From Bacillus sp. M6-12 (GTDB lineage Bacteria; Bacillota; Bacilli; Bacillales; DSM-1321), in NCBI RefSeq assembly GCF_002860285.1, contig NZ_PGVF01000013.1, positions 62,001 through 126,000 of the forward strand: 64,000 nt of DNA, in the 5' to 3' direction. A program made the translations under genes and the position numbers. Shown here piece after piece: positions 1-7,849 of the stretch. The stretch's first letter is position 1, and each line of letters opens with the position of its first letter. The notes below the pieces were generated by a model that searched no databases, was not told where the DNA came from, and was given only the letters and a program-made list of their open reading frames with translations.

Positions 1-116
1 TAGTTATCTTGAAAAATTTTTTTGATTTTCTAAATTTCTTATGTACATCGCTGCTCTAAGCTGCCATCCAGGTCCTTACTAATCACGCCCTTATTTTCGA
101 CAAATTTGTGAACAAC

Positions 117-148
117 AAAAAAAGATGGAAGGTAAGCGCCATCTTTTT
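117..148 (-). terminator. Rho-independent terminator of the YiaA/B gene
   Basis: A 10-bp perfect stem (AAAAAGATGG pairing with CCATCTTTTT) is followed on the minus strand by a T run. It lies just past the stop of the small membrane protein gene at 156-392. Confidence 0.85.
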
Positions 149-155
149 AGGTTCA

Positions 156-392
156 TTACATATCGTTATTTTGTTTCGTATACTCATCGTCTTCCTGATT
201 ATCACGTACAACCTTTGCAACCGTAAAGGAAGAAATAATTACACCAATCGTTCCCATTAAATAATAGCCTTTTACCATCAGCGGTTCTTCTAATGTATAT
301 AACCCTATCAATATAAGACCGGTAAAAAGAATCAATCCGAACCAGGCTAACATGGTAAAGGCCGGAGTATTTCTACGGCGATATTTTGCCAT
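156..392 (-). CDS. YiaA/YiaB-family small inner membrane protein
   Basis: This 78-residue protein has a short basic N-terminus and two predicted membrane helices, at about residues 11-32 and 45-60. Between and after them lie a KGYY motif (residues 41-44) and a VRDN motif (62-65), which are the signature of the YiaA/YiaB two-helix domain family. The tail is acidic and should be cytoplasmic. The ATG has an AAAAGGAGG ribosome binding site 10 bases upstream. The gene is monocistronic and has its own terminator. The molecular role of the family is not established, so only the membrane location is claimed. Confidence 0.8.
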   Translation of the reverse strand: MAKYRRRNTPAFTMLAWFGLILFTGLILIGLYTLEEPLMVKGYYLMGTIGVIISSFTVAKVVRDNQEDDEYTKQNNDM

Positions 393-541
393 CCAATTTC
401 AACCTCCTTTTCCATAAATTATATTACAAACTATTCCTCATGTTCTACAATTAACTCTAAAATTAGCATAATAAATGGTCGCAGGTAAATGCGGCCAATA
501 TCTTATCTAGTCATAATATTGTCAGGCATATAGAGGTCCTT

Positions 542-1294
542 TCACCGATAAACACTTAATACAATACCAACTGCCATGGCATTTAGAAGCATAGACATAG
601 TTCCATAGCTTATAAACGGAAGCGAAACAGCAGTTATCGGTACTAAACCTATAACCATTCCCACGTTGATTATTAAAGGATAACAATATAAGGCAAGACA
701 GCCGCTTATCATAACTTTTCCAGATGTATCCTATATATTGCGGTTTAACGATTGCATTCTGAAAGCAACAATCAACAAGAGAAGGATGATAACAGAAGCC
801 GCAGCCCACCCAAACGAATATGTCAGTGTAACAAAAACAAAATCCGTATGGCTGCCAGGCAAGCCTATCCCCTCTTTGGGAACGTTATGGCCAAACCGGC
901 CAGCTTCAGACATTAACTTATTAACTTTTAGATACAAAAACCCACTGCTTTGCGGATTCTCCTCCGGATATAGAAAAGCAGTGATCCTGGCCCTTTGATA
1001 TTCCTTTGCATATGCCTATGTTAACACGCCTCCAAGGGCTATAAAAATCGCTCCGGCCGATGAGACAATCAAAGCAGCCTTTCTTCCGTATTTACTGTGC
1101 CACAACATAACAAATAGCCCTGTAGCATTTAACGAAATCTCCTGAGTTAAATCCTCGGCCGCAGTTTTAATGCCTGCATAAGAATATGCGAGCCTCAGCA
1201 CATCCTGCCCGGACATTTTCATAATGTCATCAAGCAGCGCTTCAGTGTCCCCTATTTCCATGGCCTCAAGCACAAATTCTTCCAAACCTCTCAC
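542..1294 (-). pseudogene. Chimeric remnant: ECF sigma factor N-terminus joined to FtsW/RodA C-terminus
   Basis: One reading frame runs from a GTG at 1294 to a TGA at 542 and is broken by two in-frame TAG codons, at 1016-1018 and 731-733. The first 50 or so residues look like sigma-70 region 2 of an ECF sigma factor (DVLRLAYSY, then AAEDLTQEI). The frame then becomes hydrophobic and turns into FtsW/RodA/SpoVE family sequence: YQRARITAF, NPQSSG, GSHTDFVF, and after the second TAG INVGMVIGLVPIT and LPFISYG. A whole FtsW/RodA protein is close to 400 residues; here only the C-terminal half is left. The simplest reading is a deletion that fused the start of a sigma gene to the end of a downstream ftsW/rodA-like gene, followed by two nonsense mutations. 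No frameshift is present, so the decay looks recent. TAG is a normal stop here (citZ and ysgA end in it), so readthrough is unlikely. Confidence 0.75.
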
Positions 1295-1397
1295 CTCTCT
1301 TGATATCTATTTGACGAGTCCCACTTACAAAAAGTTTTTCATTTTTGCAGACGACTGTAAATAGATACCACTCTAAAATTTATTTTATAAAAAACGA

Positions 1398-1405
1398 ACC
1401 GATAT
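1398..1405 (+). promoter_or_regulatory. Possible sigma-D -10 element upstream of yjfB
   Basis: ACCGATAT matches the flagellar sigma-D -10 consensus GCCGATAT in 7 of 8 positions and lies 22 bases before the start codon. The nearest TAAA (1374-1377) is 20 bases upstream rather than 15, so the -35 match is poor. Confidence 0.35.
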
Positions 1406-1427
1406 AAGAAACAGGAGGTGTAGTAAT

Positions 1428-1601
1428 TTGGGTATTGCTTCATTGTCAATTGGCATGAGCCAGGCTTCACTTGGCCAAAAAGTAAGTTTAGCTTTAACAA
1501 AAAAAATTATGGACACATCACGGCAAAACGCAAATCAAATGGTAGAGATGATGCAAGCTCCGCATCCTTCATTGGGCAAATCAATAGATTTAAAGGGGTA
1601 A
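1428..1601 (+). CDS. yjfB: YjfB-family putative motility protein
   Basis: This 57-residue protein begins MGIASLSIGMSQASLGQKVS, contains MMQAPHPSLG and ends IDLKG. That is the pattern of the small YjfB family (putative motility proteins: IAALSIAMSQ at the start, a HLG motif and ID near the end). The start is a TTG preceded at 7 bases by a strong AGGAGGTG ribosome binding site. It is the only gene in this region read on the plus strand, and a hairpin follows it. Members are annotated as motility-related because of sigma-D-linked expression; their biochemical function is unknown. The weak sigma-D-like -10 upstream agrees with this but does not prove it. Confidence 0.8.
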   Translation: MGIASLSIGMSQASLGQKVSLALTKKIMDTSRQNANQMVEMMQAPHPSLGKSIDLKG

Positions 1602-1610
1602 CAATTTAGA

Positions 1611-1650
1611 GAAATGCATTCCGCATTCGGATGCATTTCCCTTTCAGTTT
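1611..1650 (+). terminator. Terminator-like hairpin after yjfB
   Basis: GAAATGCAT at 1611 pairs with ATGCATTTC at 1631, with a CCG/CGG extension inside the loop. The tract that follows is T-rich but interrupted. Confidence 0.6.
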
Positions 1651-1653
1651 ACG

Positions 1654-1688
1654 CAAAAAAAAAGAAAACCCCAAATGAGGTTTTCTTT
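1654..1688 (-). terminator. Terminator of tRNA-Arg
   Basis: AAAGAAAACC at 1661-1670 pairs with GGTTTTCTTT at 1679-1688. The minus strand continues into a run of T. It sits just downstream of the tRNA. Confidence 0.85.
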
Positions 1689-1697
1689 CTGCATTAG

Positions 1698-1771
<74 letters not shown>

Positions 1772-1893
1772 ATTATGAAATTTAATTAATAAATTTGTGC
1801 TTACATTTTGAGCGTCGTCCTGATCTCAGGAAGTAATTGCAAGATGCGGCTCGATCAGTACGCTGCAGATTATTCAGGAAGCATATTCGATCG

Positions 1894-1907
1894 TGCTCTA
1901 TCCAGCT
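1894..1907 (-). repeat. Isolated copy of the tRNA-Arg D-arm sequence
   Basis: The 14 bases at 1894-1907 are identical and in the same orientation to 1745-1758 inside tRNA-Arg. No acceptor, anticodon or T arm could be built around them. The rest of the 1772-2036 gap shows only AT-rich sequence that probably holds the tRNA promoter. Confidence 0.5.
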
Positions 1908-1991
1908 CATATTATTGTAACCTGAAAATGATTTTTTCAAGGACATTTTTCATTATAGTACCATAGTTTACGAAAGTCAATATCATTTTTG

Positions 1992-2030
1992 AACAATAGA
2001 CAGAAAGAATTTTACTCTCTGTCTATTGTT
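1992..2030. terminator. Perfect 13-bp inverted repeat after ysnB
   Basis: AACAATAGACAGA at 1992-2004 pairs with its complement at 2018-2030 around a 13-base loop, directly past the ysnB stop. The minus-strand continuation (CAAAAATG) has no T run, so intrinsic termination is uncertain. Confidence 0.5.
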
Positions 2031-2036
2031 ACTATA

Positions 2037-2549
2037 TCAATCAAAAATATACTTCTTGCTCAATACATCAACTGAATTTCCTTCGGTATCGTAGTAGTTC
2101 ACTTTTATTTCATTGCTGTTTACTTCTAAGATCACGTATGTTTTTTCAGGCCCCTGCTTCGGGAGACGGATGCTTCCCGGGTTGATGAAGATGGTATCGC
2201 CAATCATTTCTGAACCAGCAATATGGGAATGGCCAAAGCAAGCGATTTGGGCATTTTCTTCTTGCGCTTTATAAGACAAATTCATCAGCGTCATTTTAAC
2301 ATTGTAAAGGTGTCCATGGGTAATAAAAAAACGGAATCCTGCCAAGTCCTGTGATATATGCTCAGGATAGTTGCCCTCAAAGTCACAATTTCCCCTTACT
2401 GCAAGGAACCCAGACATCTCCAGGCTTCCATAAGACAGTTCAGAATCTCCGCAATGGATCATTCCCGCTACTTCATTGCGGTGTCTAACCTTGATTCTGC
2501 TGACTTCATCAGTTAAGCCATGGCTGTCACTCATGATTAACACTTTCAT
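2037..2549 (-). CDS. ysnB: YfcE/MJ0936-type metallophosphoesterase YsnB
   Basis: This 170-residue cytosolic protein has the compact calcineurin-like phosphodiesterase fold. Metal-binding motifs occur in order: DSH (residues 8-10), GDSE (34-37), GNCD (53-56), THGH (77-80) and GHSH (106-109). Its length and motif spacing match the YfcE/MJ0936 group, which hydrolyses phosphodiesters with divalent metals; the natural substrate is not known. The start overlaps the rdgB stop by four bases (ATGA), so the two are translationally coupled. It is the last gene of the rph-rdgB-ysnB run. Confidence 0.9.
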   Translation of the reverse strand: MKVLIMSDSHGLTDEVSRIKVRHRNEVAGMIHCGDSELSYGSLEMSGFLAVRGNCDFEGNYPEHISQDLAGFRFFITHGHLYNVKMTLMNLSYKAQEENAQIACFGHSHIAGSEMIGDTIFINPGSIRLPKQGPEKTYVILEVNSNEIKVNYYDTEGNSVDVLSKKYIFD

Positions 2550-3163
2550 TTCTCTTCCTCTTCCGTTTGCAAGAAAGTCTCTAACAGGCCTTCCAGCTTT
2601 TTCAAAGCAACAGCCCGATGGCTGATCGCATTTTTCTCTTCTTTCTCTAATTCAGCCATCGTTTTCCCTTTTTCCTCAACGAAAAAAACCGGATCGTACC
2701 CAAAACCGTTTGTTCCTGAGGGAGTTTCCGTAATCCTGCCTTCTACTGTGCCTGCAACCGTTACAGTTTCCTGATTAGGTGAAGCAAGCGCCAGGGCGCA
2801 ATAAAAGCGGGCTGTTCGCTCCATTTGCGGCACATCTTTCAGCTCCCTCAGGACCTTTTCGGTATTTGCAGCGTCATTTTTTTCCTCACCGGCATAGCGG
2901 GCAGAATACACGCCCGGCCTGCCATCCAGAGCATCGACAATCAAGCCTGAATCGTCGCCTATCACGATAGTGCCAATTTGCCTAGCAATTGTTTCTGCCT
3001 TTAGAATCGCATTTTCCTCAAATGTGATGCCTGTTTCCTCTACATCAATAGAACCTTCTATATCAAGCAGGGTTTGTACATTGTAGCCCTTTGGCAAAAA
3101 CAAGCTTTCAAACTCTTTTGCTTTTCCTATGTTTTTTGTTGCAATCAATACAGTTTTCTTCAT
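2546..3163 (-). CDS. rdgB: XTP/dITP pyrophosphatase (RdgB/HAM1)
   Basis: This 205-residue protein cleaves non-canonical purine nucleoside triphosphates (XTP, dITP, ITP) to monophosphate and pyrophosphate, keeping deaminated bases out of DNA and RNA. It carries the family hallmarks: the N-terminal [11 protein letters not shown] strand-loop (residues 8-18) that grips phosphate, the GDDSGL metal and catalytic motif (69-74), [12 protein letters not shown] after it, FGYDPVFF near residue 155, and ISHRAVAL at the C-terminus for base recognition. It overlaps rph by four bases upstream and ysnB by four downstream, so all three are read from one message. Confidence 0.95.
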   Translation of the reverse strand: MKKTVLIATKNIGKAKEFESLFLPKGYNVQTLLDIEGSIDVEETGITFEENAILKAETIARQIGTIVIGDDSGLIVDALDGRPGVYSARYAGEEKNDAANTEKVLRELKDVPQMERTARFYCALALASPNQETVTVAGTVEGRITETPSGTNGFGYDPVFFVEEKGKTMAELEKEEKNAISHRAVALKKLEGLLETFLQTEEEEK

Positions 3164-3918
3164 GCCTGTCCCTCTGCAGCAGCTGGTATTTTATCTGCAA
3201 TTTCACCAAGTGCTTTCCGCTGGATTTCAAATAAATTCATTAATCCTTGCTGGGCTGCATCCAGCATCTGCTGTAACTGATTGTATGAGAACGTTGCCTC
3301 TTCGCCTGTCCCCTGAAGCTCTACAAATTCTCCGCTTCCCGTCATGATAATATTCATGTCTACAAGAGCCGCTGAGTCCTCAACATAATTTAAATCAAGC
3401 ACAACGCCCTGATTCTCGACAATCCCAACACTAGTGGCTGCCAAATAATCCTTTATTGGGAACTTGGAAATTCTTTTTTCTGTATGTAATTTATTCAGTG
3501 CTATTGATATCGCGACAAATGCTCCTGTTATGGAAGCCGTCCTTGTACCGCCATCAGCCTGAATAACATCACAGTCAACCCATATCGTTTTTTCACCAAG
3601 TGCCTGCAGGTCGACAATGGCTCTGAGTGCACGGCCGATGAGCCTCTGTATTTCCATAGTGCGCCCGGTTATTTTCCCTTTCGCCGCTTCCCTGATCGTA
3701 CGCTGGTTTGTAGCTCTCGGCAGCATGGAATACTCAGCTGTAATCCAGCCCTTTCCCTGCCCTCTCATAAAGGGAGGTACCCGGTCTTCAATGCTTGCCG
3801 TACAAATCACCTTTGTATCACCAACAGTGATTAAAACAGAGCCTTCAGGGTGCTTCAAATAATTTGTATCAATATGTATCTCTCTCAATTGATTATGTAC
3901 CCGTCCATCATTCCGCAT
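3160..3918 (-). CDS. rph: Ribonuclease PH
   Basis: This 252-residue phosphorolytic 3'-5' exoribonuclease trims tRNA 3' ends using inorganic phosphate. Family signatures visible are MRNDGR at the start, PEGSVLI near residue 24, the RVPPF and [14 protein letters not shown] block (about residues 47-70), [12 protein letters not shown] (about 86-97) and [19 protein letters not shown] (about 115-133), which holds the catalytic Asp and phosphate site. Length is typical of Bacillus enzymes. An AGGAGG-type site precedes the ATG. It opens the rph-rdgB-ysnB run and lies 122 bases downstream of gerM. Confidence 0.95.
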   Translation of the reverse strand: MRNDGRVHNQLREIHIDTNYLKHPEGSVLITVGDTKVICTASIEDRVPPFMRGQGKGWITAEYSMLPRATNQRTIREAAKGKITGRTMEIQRLIGRALRAIVDLQALGEKTIWVDCDVIQADGGTRTASITGAFVAISIALNKLHTEKRISKFPIKDYLAATSVGIVENQGVVLDLNYVEDSAALVDMNIIMTGSGEFVELQGTGEEATFSYNQLQQMLDAAQQGLMNLFEIQRKALGEIADKIPAAAEGQA

Positions 3919-3972
3919 AAATAAAGAGCCTCCTGTGCTACCGGCTTTCTGAATACAGCCAATATCAATTTA

Positions 3973-3998
3973 CAAACAAAGAAGAGGCGGCTTCCGCC
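3973..3998 (-). terminator. Possible weak terminator of gerM
   Basis: A short GGCGG-AAG-CCGCC hairpin is followed on the minus strand by TCTTCTTTGTTT. It lies between the gerM stop and the rph start. Confidence 0.4.
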
Positions 3999-4009
3999 AA
4001 CCCCCGCTT

Positions 4010-4025
4010 TATACTATATAGTATA
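4010..4025. promoter_or_regulatory. Perfect 16-bp palindrome between gerM and rph
   Basis: TATACTATATAGTATA is its own reverse complement. It could hold a -10 element for rph (TATAGT) or be a protein binding site. Which one cannot be decided from sequence. Confidence 0.4.
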
Positions 4026-4040
4026 TCAAAAAATATTTTT

Positions 4041-5117
4041 TTAAAAACTGCCAGTGTTGACTTTTTCTGGACGCATCACAGGTTCAGAAAGCGGTTTTCC
4101 ATCTTCTTTCACCAGCTCTGCCTTCCCATTGACCTTAATTTCAACGCTTTCAATCCCTGGTTGTTCTGTTAGTGACAGTACTAGAGCATCGAGCATTTGG
4201 CTGGAAACCTTATTTTTTTCCTTAAAGCTGCCTGAAATAGATTCATTAAAATTTAATGTAACCTTACCGTCTGCTACCTTTGGCGTATCGACAAGCTTAA
4301 CATCCGGCATAAATAAATTCTCCAGGCTAGAAGCGTAAGAAGGACCTTTGACCAGTTCATCAATGGCAGCTGCCACATTATCCTTTTTTGTTTCACTGAC
4401 CCTGCGTGTAACAGGCACGTAATAATAGTTGTCCTCTTCCCCGCCAATATAATAAACAGTCAGGGCTTTGGTATTAGTAATATCTGCAACATTTTGAACA
4501 TCAAGATTTATACCATGTGCTCTTGTAACACCTTCAGACACTGGAGTGCCATTTACAGGCATTTCATTTACATCGTGACCATTTATTCTCAGCTTAACCT
4601 TTTTCACGGAATCGAATTGAGTCAGTGTCCAAGTAATGGCCTGCAGAATGCGTTCTTCATCCTCTGCTTTATACTCTGAAAACTCTTTGGAAAAATCGGC
4701 AATTGCCTCTCCATTTTTAATATTTACATTTACCTCTGTACCAGCTGGAAGCACTGCACGGAAGCCATTTGGGAGCATTTCCTCAACAGGGCCGTTTGAA
4801 ACAAGATATTCCAAGGCTTGTTTAGCTACCCCTTCCAACTTAGGCAGCGCCATTGTCTGGGGTACAACATAGCCGTTTTTATCAATTAAATAAAGCTCCG
4901 TTTTTACAGTCCCTTGTGCAGCTTCCTTATTTGATGTCTGCTCGGCTTTACCTTTATCCTCACTCTTATCCAGTGATTCAGCATCCTCCACATAAGAAAC
5001 AGCTTTTGGCGGATCTATTTTCTTGACCTCTTCTCCTCCAAATAAACCGCATCCAGTCAACAGTACAGAAGATGCAAGAATCGTAGTAGCTATCGTTCCT
5101 TTTGTCACTTTGGACAT
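4041..5117 (-). CDS. gerM: Spore germination lipoprotein GerM
   Basis: This 358-residue protein has a lipoprotein signal peptide with lipobox LTGC; Cys23 would be lipidated. A low-complexity acidic and lysine-rich linker follows (about residues 30-75), then two GERMN domains: one around residues 80-200 (LEYLVSNGP, LPAGTEVNV), the second around 215-345 (TVYYIGGEEDNYYYVPVTR, ELVKGPSYASSL). GerM is made in the mother cell, is needed for normal septation and engulfment events and affects germination in B. subtilis. It stands between racE and rph, as in B. subtilis, and probably has its own promoter in the 234-base gap upstream. Confidence 0.92.
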   Translation of the reverse strand: MSKVTKGTIATTILASSVLLTGCGLFGGEEVKKIDPPKAVSYVEDAESLDKSEDKGKAEQTSNKEAAQGTVKTELYLIDKNGYVVPQTMALPKLEGVAKQALEYLVSNGPVEEMLPNGFRAVLPAGTEVNVNIKNGEAIADFSKEFSEYKAEDEERILQAITWTLTQFDSVKKVKLRINGHDVNEMPVNGTPVSEGVTRAHGINLDVQNVADITNTKALTVYYIGGEEDNYYYVPVTRRVSETKKDNVAAAIDELVKGPSYASSLENLFMPDVKLVDTPKVADGKVTLNFNESISGSFKEKNKVSSQMLDALVLSLTEQPGIESVEIKVNGKAELVKEDGKPLSEPVMRPEKVNTGSF

Positions 5118-5300
5118 TACAAATCCCTCCCAAGACAGTTTGTACTACTATTTATACGAGCCCTCAGGTATTTTAGACCGATTTCAAAAAATATAATAAT
5201 AAAAATGCCATATAAAAAATCGACGTGCTGGAGCCATTTATAAACAAAACACACTGCTCTCGTTATCCGCAGGTCTGGAATTAAAATCTCTTTATTAATG

Positions 5301-5330
5301 AAAAAAATCCCCTGCCATTTGGCAGAGGAT
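5301..5330 (-). terminator. Terminator of the ysmB-racE operon
   Basis: ATCC(C)CTGCC pairs with GGCAG(A)GGAT around an ATTT loop and is followed by seven T on the minus strand. It lies 20 bases after racE. Confidence 0.85.
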
Positions 5331-5351
5331 TGTTGTTTTCTTCATTCAGTT

Positions 5352-6158
5352 TCAGAACTGTTCAAACAGCTTGACAGTGATCACTTCTTCAATTGGCCTC
5401 TCCAGCCACGAAGAAGCAATTTTACGGAAAATTTTCTTTGATCCTGTTGTAAAGAAACGGTACTCGGGTAGTTCGCTGCTTGTGTTCAGCAGCCCATTGT
5501 GCTGCAGGATCACACTGGCTTCCCTGGCCGTTTCCTCACCCGAAGAAATCACCTTAGTACTGGGACCCATATAATTGCTGATTACTGGACCTAAAAGCGG
5601 ATAATGGGTACATCCCAGAATAAGTGTATCGAGATTTTTCGACTTCAGGGGGCGAAGTGTTTCGGCCACCACTTTTTTCACTATGGATCCCTGGAATTCA
5701 CCGCTTTCCACAATCGGGACAAATTTCGGGCAGGCAAGACTTTCTACAGACACCCGCTGATTGATAGATTGCAATGCTTTTTTATAAGCCTCGCTTTTCA
5801 CTGTGCCCTCCGTTCCAATGACACCTACACGGAGAGTACGTGATGCCTTAAGTGCAGCCCTTGCTCCAGGATGGATAACACCCAGAACAGGAATTGGCAG
5901 CCCTTCCTTTATTTCCTCCAGCACTGCTGCTGTAGCAGTATTGCATGCTATGATCAGCATTTTAATATCATATTTTAATAAGTAACGGGTTATTTCCCAT
6001 GTAAATTGCTTTACTTCTTCCATTGGCCGAGGCCCATAGGGGCACCTTGCCGTATCTCCCATATACAGGATATTTTCGTTTGGCAGCTGTCGCATTATTT
6101 CTTTCGCAACCGTTAGCCCGCCTACTCCTGAATCAATTATGCCAATTGCTTGTTTCAA
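5352..6158 (-). CDS. racE: Glutamate racemase
   Basis: This 268-residue cofactor-independent racemase makes D-glutamate for peptidoglycan (and poly-gamma-glutamate where present). The two catalytic cysteines are seen as Cys72 in ACNTATAA and Cys183 in LGCTHYPLL, with the [10 protein letters not shown] motif (Asp9, Ser10) at the start and His185 next to the second cysteine. The start is a TTG one base after the stop of the MarR gene, so the two genes are translationally coupled. It closes a two-gene operon ending in a clear terminator. Confidence 0.95.
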   Translation of the reverse strand: MKQAIGIIDSGVGGLTVAKEIMRQLPNENILYMGDTARCPYGPRPMEEVKQFTWEITRYLLKYDIKMLIIACNTATAAVLEEIKEGLPIPVLGVIHPGARAALKASRTLRVGVIGTEGTVKSEAYKKALQSINQRVSVESLACPKFVPIVESGEFQGSIVKKVVAETLRPLKSKNLDTLILGCTHYPLLGPVISNYMGPSTKVISSGEETAREASVILQHNGLLNTSSELPEYRFFTTGSKKIFRKIASSWLERPIEEVITVKLFEQF

Positions 6159-6159
6159 C

Positions 6160-6615
6160 TCATTCGTCTCTCATTTCTTGGTGTAGTTTAATTAAATTTC
6201 GCTTAAGAGAAGCTATTTCCTCGTTATTATGATCAGTCAATACTGCATTTAAATAATCCTGGCGCTTTTTGATAACTTCATCGATAATTCGCTTTCCTTC
6301 TTGCAGTAAATGGATTCTGACAACACGGCGGTCATTTTCATCCTTAACTCTCATTAATAATTCATTCTTTTCCATACGGTCCACTAAGTCGGTAGTTGTG
6401 CTGAATGCTAAATACATCTTATTGGAAAGCTCCCCAATTGTCATGTCTCCATCCTCAAACAGCCATTGCAGCGCGATAAATTGAGGTGGAGTGATTTTAT
6501 AATTGCTTAGTATTTCCCGCCCCTTTTGCTTTATGATGGATGAAATGTAGCGTAACTCTTTCTCTATCTCAGCAACATCTTTGCTATTGCTAGTTATTGG
6601 ATGAACTTCATTCAT
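6160..6615 (-). CDS. ysmB: MarR-family transcriptional regulator YsmB
   Basis: This protein of about 151 residues has the MarR winged-helix layout: an N-terminal dimerisation helix, a helix-turn-helix in [12 protein letters not shown] to [25 protein letters not shown], the wing with [10 protein letters not shown], and a long C-terminal dimer helix. B. subtilis YsmB sits at the same place, directly before racE. Its ligand and targets are unknown. An upstream GTG at 6624 is an alternative start; the ATG at 6615 was preferred because the GTG is only two bases from the Shine-Dalgarno sequence. The spacing of the operon suggests it could control racE. Confidence 0.85.
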   Translation of the reverse strand: MNEVHPITSNSKDVAEIEKELRYISSIIKQKGREILSNYKITPPQFIALQWLFEDGDMTIGELSNKMYLAFSTTTDLVDRMEKNELLMRVKDENDRRVVRIHLLQEGKRIIDEVIKKRQDYLNAVLTDHNNEEIASLKRNLIKLHQEMRDE

Positions 6616-6738
6616 TCTCTCCACAGCTCCCTATTCCTTCTTTAGCAGACTCATTATTCTTATTGTGTAATAAAATACAGTAAATTTCAAGGCGAATGAT
6701 CTTTATTAAAGTTATCAATTATTTCTAAAAGTTTGTTC

Positions 6739-6820
6739 AAAAAAAAGTAAGATGGCAGGAGTGTTTTTTAGCGCATGTGGAAATACACAATACGCCTTAC
6801 ATCTCCGTTCCATCTTACTG
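6739..6820 (-). terminator. Long-loop terminator of gerE
   Basis: AGTAAGATGG (6746-6755) pairs with CCATCTTACT (6810-6819) over a 54-base loop, and eight T follow on the minus strand. The stem and T run are typical, but the loop is unusually long. Confidence 0.65.
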
Positions 6821-6890
6821 CTAAAATTTAAAACTATACGACGATTATTTTTTTCACCCTGCCAGAGGCAAGAATACACCGACAAAAACA

Positions 6891-7115
6891 CTAAAGCTCA
6901 AGCTCGCCCATACGAAGGAGCTCTACTACAGCTTGTGATCGCCCTTTAACTCCAAGCTTTTGCATAGCATTCGAAATGTGATTCCGAACGGTTTTTTCGC
7001 TGATAAACAATTCACCTGCAATTTCTTTTGTGGTTTTGTCTTGAACTAATAACTCAAATACTTCTCTTTCTCTTTTGGTGAGTAATGGCTTATGAGTGAA
7101 TTCGTTCTCCTTCAA
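6891..7115 (-). CDS. gerE: Spore-coat gene regulator GerE
   Basis: This 74-residue LuxR-type helix-turn-helix protein is almost wholly the DNA-binding domain: [12 protein letters not shown], then [39 protein letters not shown]. GerE is the last mother-cell regulator of sporulation and works with sigma-K to switch coat genes on or off. Length equals that of B. subtilis GerE, and the sequence is nearly the same as I recall it. The start is TTG with an AAGGAGGG site 9 bases upstream. It is monocistronic, with a sigma-K-like promoter upstream and its own terminator. Confidence 0.97.
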   Translation of the reverse strand: MKENEFTHKPLLTKREREVFELLVQDKTTKEIAGELFISEKTVRNHISNAMQKLGVKGRSQAVVELLRMGELEL

Positions 7116-7177
7116 GTATTGTAACCCTCCTTGCCTTCACCAGCGTAAACCCGGAATGGGTATCTATTTAGTCATCA

Positions 7178-7186
7178 TATCTTATG
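7178..7186 (-). promoter_or_regulatory. Candidate sigma-K -10 element of gerE
   Basis: CATAAGATA on the minus strand fits the sigma-K -10 pattern CATANNNTA exactly. An AC dinucleotide stands about 17 bases upstream. gerE is transcribed by sigma-K in B. subtilis. Confidence 0.5.
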
Positions 7187-7278
7187 TGAAAGACAGGAAT
7201 GTCGTGACTGGTTTTAAACAAAAACTTCTTGCATTAGGAGGAGTCCGTTACAACAGTTTGGATAGAAAATTTATGAAA

Positions 7279-7743
7279 TTAAATTTTGCAGTTTTCTTCA
7301 GTCTGCAGGAGTGCTTTTGCTTCGTCCGTCCACTTTACAGGTTTACCTGTATAACGTGAAATTTGTACCATTGTCCCTCTTCCGGTAAAGCAGATAGTTC
7401 CGTCCTGCTTTTTACCCATATAATGAACATCTACAGAGGAAGAGCCCACATTGTTGGCCTTAACATATACCAATAAAGTTTCATCGAAAAATACTTGCTT
7501 AAGAAAATCGCATTGGAGATCGGCCACCACAGGAATTGTTTCATTATTGCTGCTCACCCAGTCCTGCATTAAACCAAGACTTTTAAAAAACTCAATCCGA
7601 GCTTCTTCAAAATAAGTAAATGGAACGGTATTGTTTAAATGTCCAAACATATCTGTTTCTGAAAAACGCACTTTCACTTCATTATAGAATTTAAATGTTT
7701 GCTCCCACTCTTCGATATTAGGTATATATGTAATTTTGCTCAA
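7279..7743 (-). CDS. ysmA: Hotdog-fold acyl-CoA thioesterase YsmA
   Basis: This protein of about 154 residues has the 4-hydroxybenzoyl-CoA thioesterase type hotdog fold: VRFSETDMFGHLNNTVPFTYFEEARIEFF holds the catalytic Asp and the HLN motif, followed by beta strands QCDFLKQVFFDETLLVYV and a final helix. It probably hydrolyses acyl-CoA; the chain length is unknown. The likely start is the TTG at 7743, placed 9 bases after AAAGGGG; an ATG at 7779 upstream has no ribosome binding site. A FadR-like operator lies at 7765-7782, just upstream, which links it to fatty-acid metabolism by inference. Confidence 0.88.
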   Translation of the reverse strand: MSKITYIPNIEEWEQTFKFYNEVKVRFSETDMFGHLNNTVPFTYFEEARIEFFKSLGLMQDWVSSNNETIPVVADLQCDFLKQVFFDETLLVYVKANNVGSSSVDVHYMGKKQDGTICFTGRGTMVQISRYTGKPVKWTDEAKALLQTEENCKI

Positions 7744-7764
7744 AACAGATGAACCCCTTTCCAT

Positions 7765-7782
7765 TGAATGAGTACTCACTCA
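7765..7782. promoter_or_regulatory. FadR-like operator upstream of ysmA
   Basis: TGAATGAgtacTCACTCA matches the Bacillus FadR palindrome TGAATGA-N4-TCATTCA with one substitution. It is 22 bases upstream of the ysmA start. A further TGAATGA-type half site lies at 7803-7810. Confidence 0.6.
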
Positions 7783-7849
7783 TATTTTAATAGATTAGCT
7801 TAATGAATGAAAGGATTTTACTTGATTAGATACTTTTTCTGTAAAAGGG

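Noticed and set aside
522-809. 95-codon frame over the end of the FtsW remnant
   Set aside because: It is out of frame with the FtsW/RodA signature (NVGMVIGLVPIT, PFISYG), which reads in the frame ending at 542.
5208-5250. GTGCTGGAGCCATTTATAAAC as another copy of the AAGCGCC repeat
   Set aside because: Only about ten bases resemble the repeat end, with no opening AAAAGCGG part.
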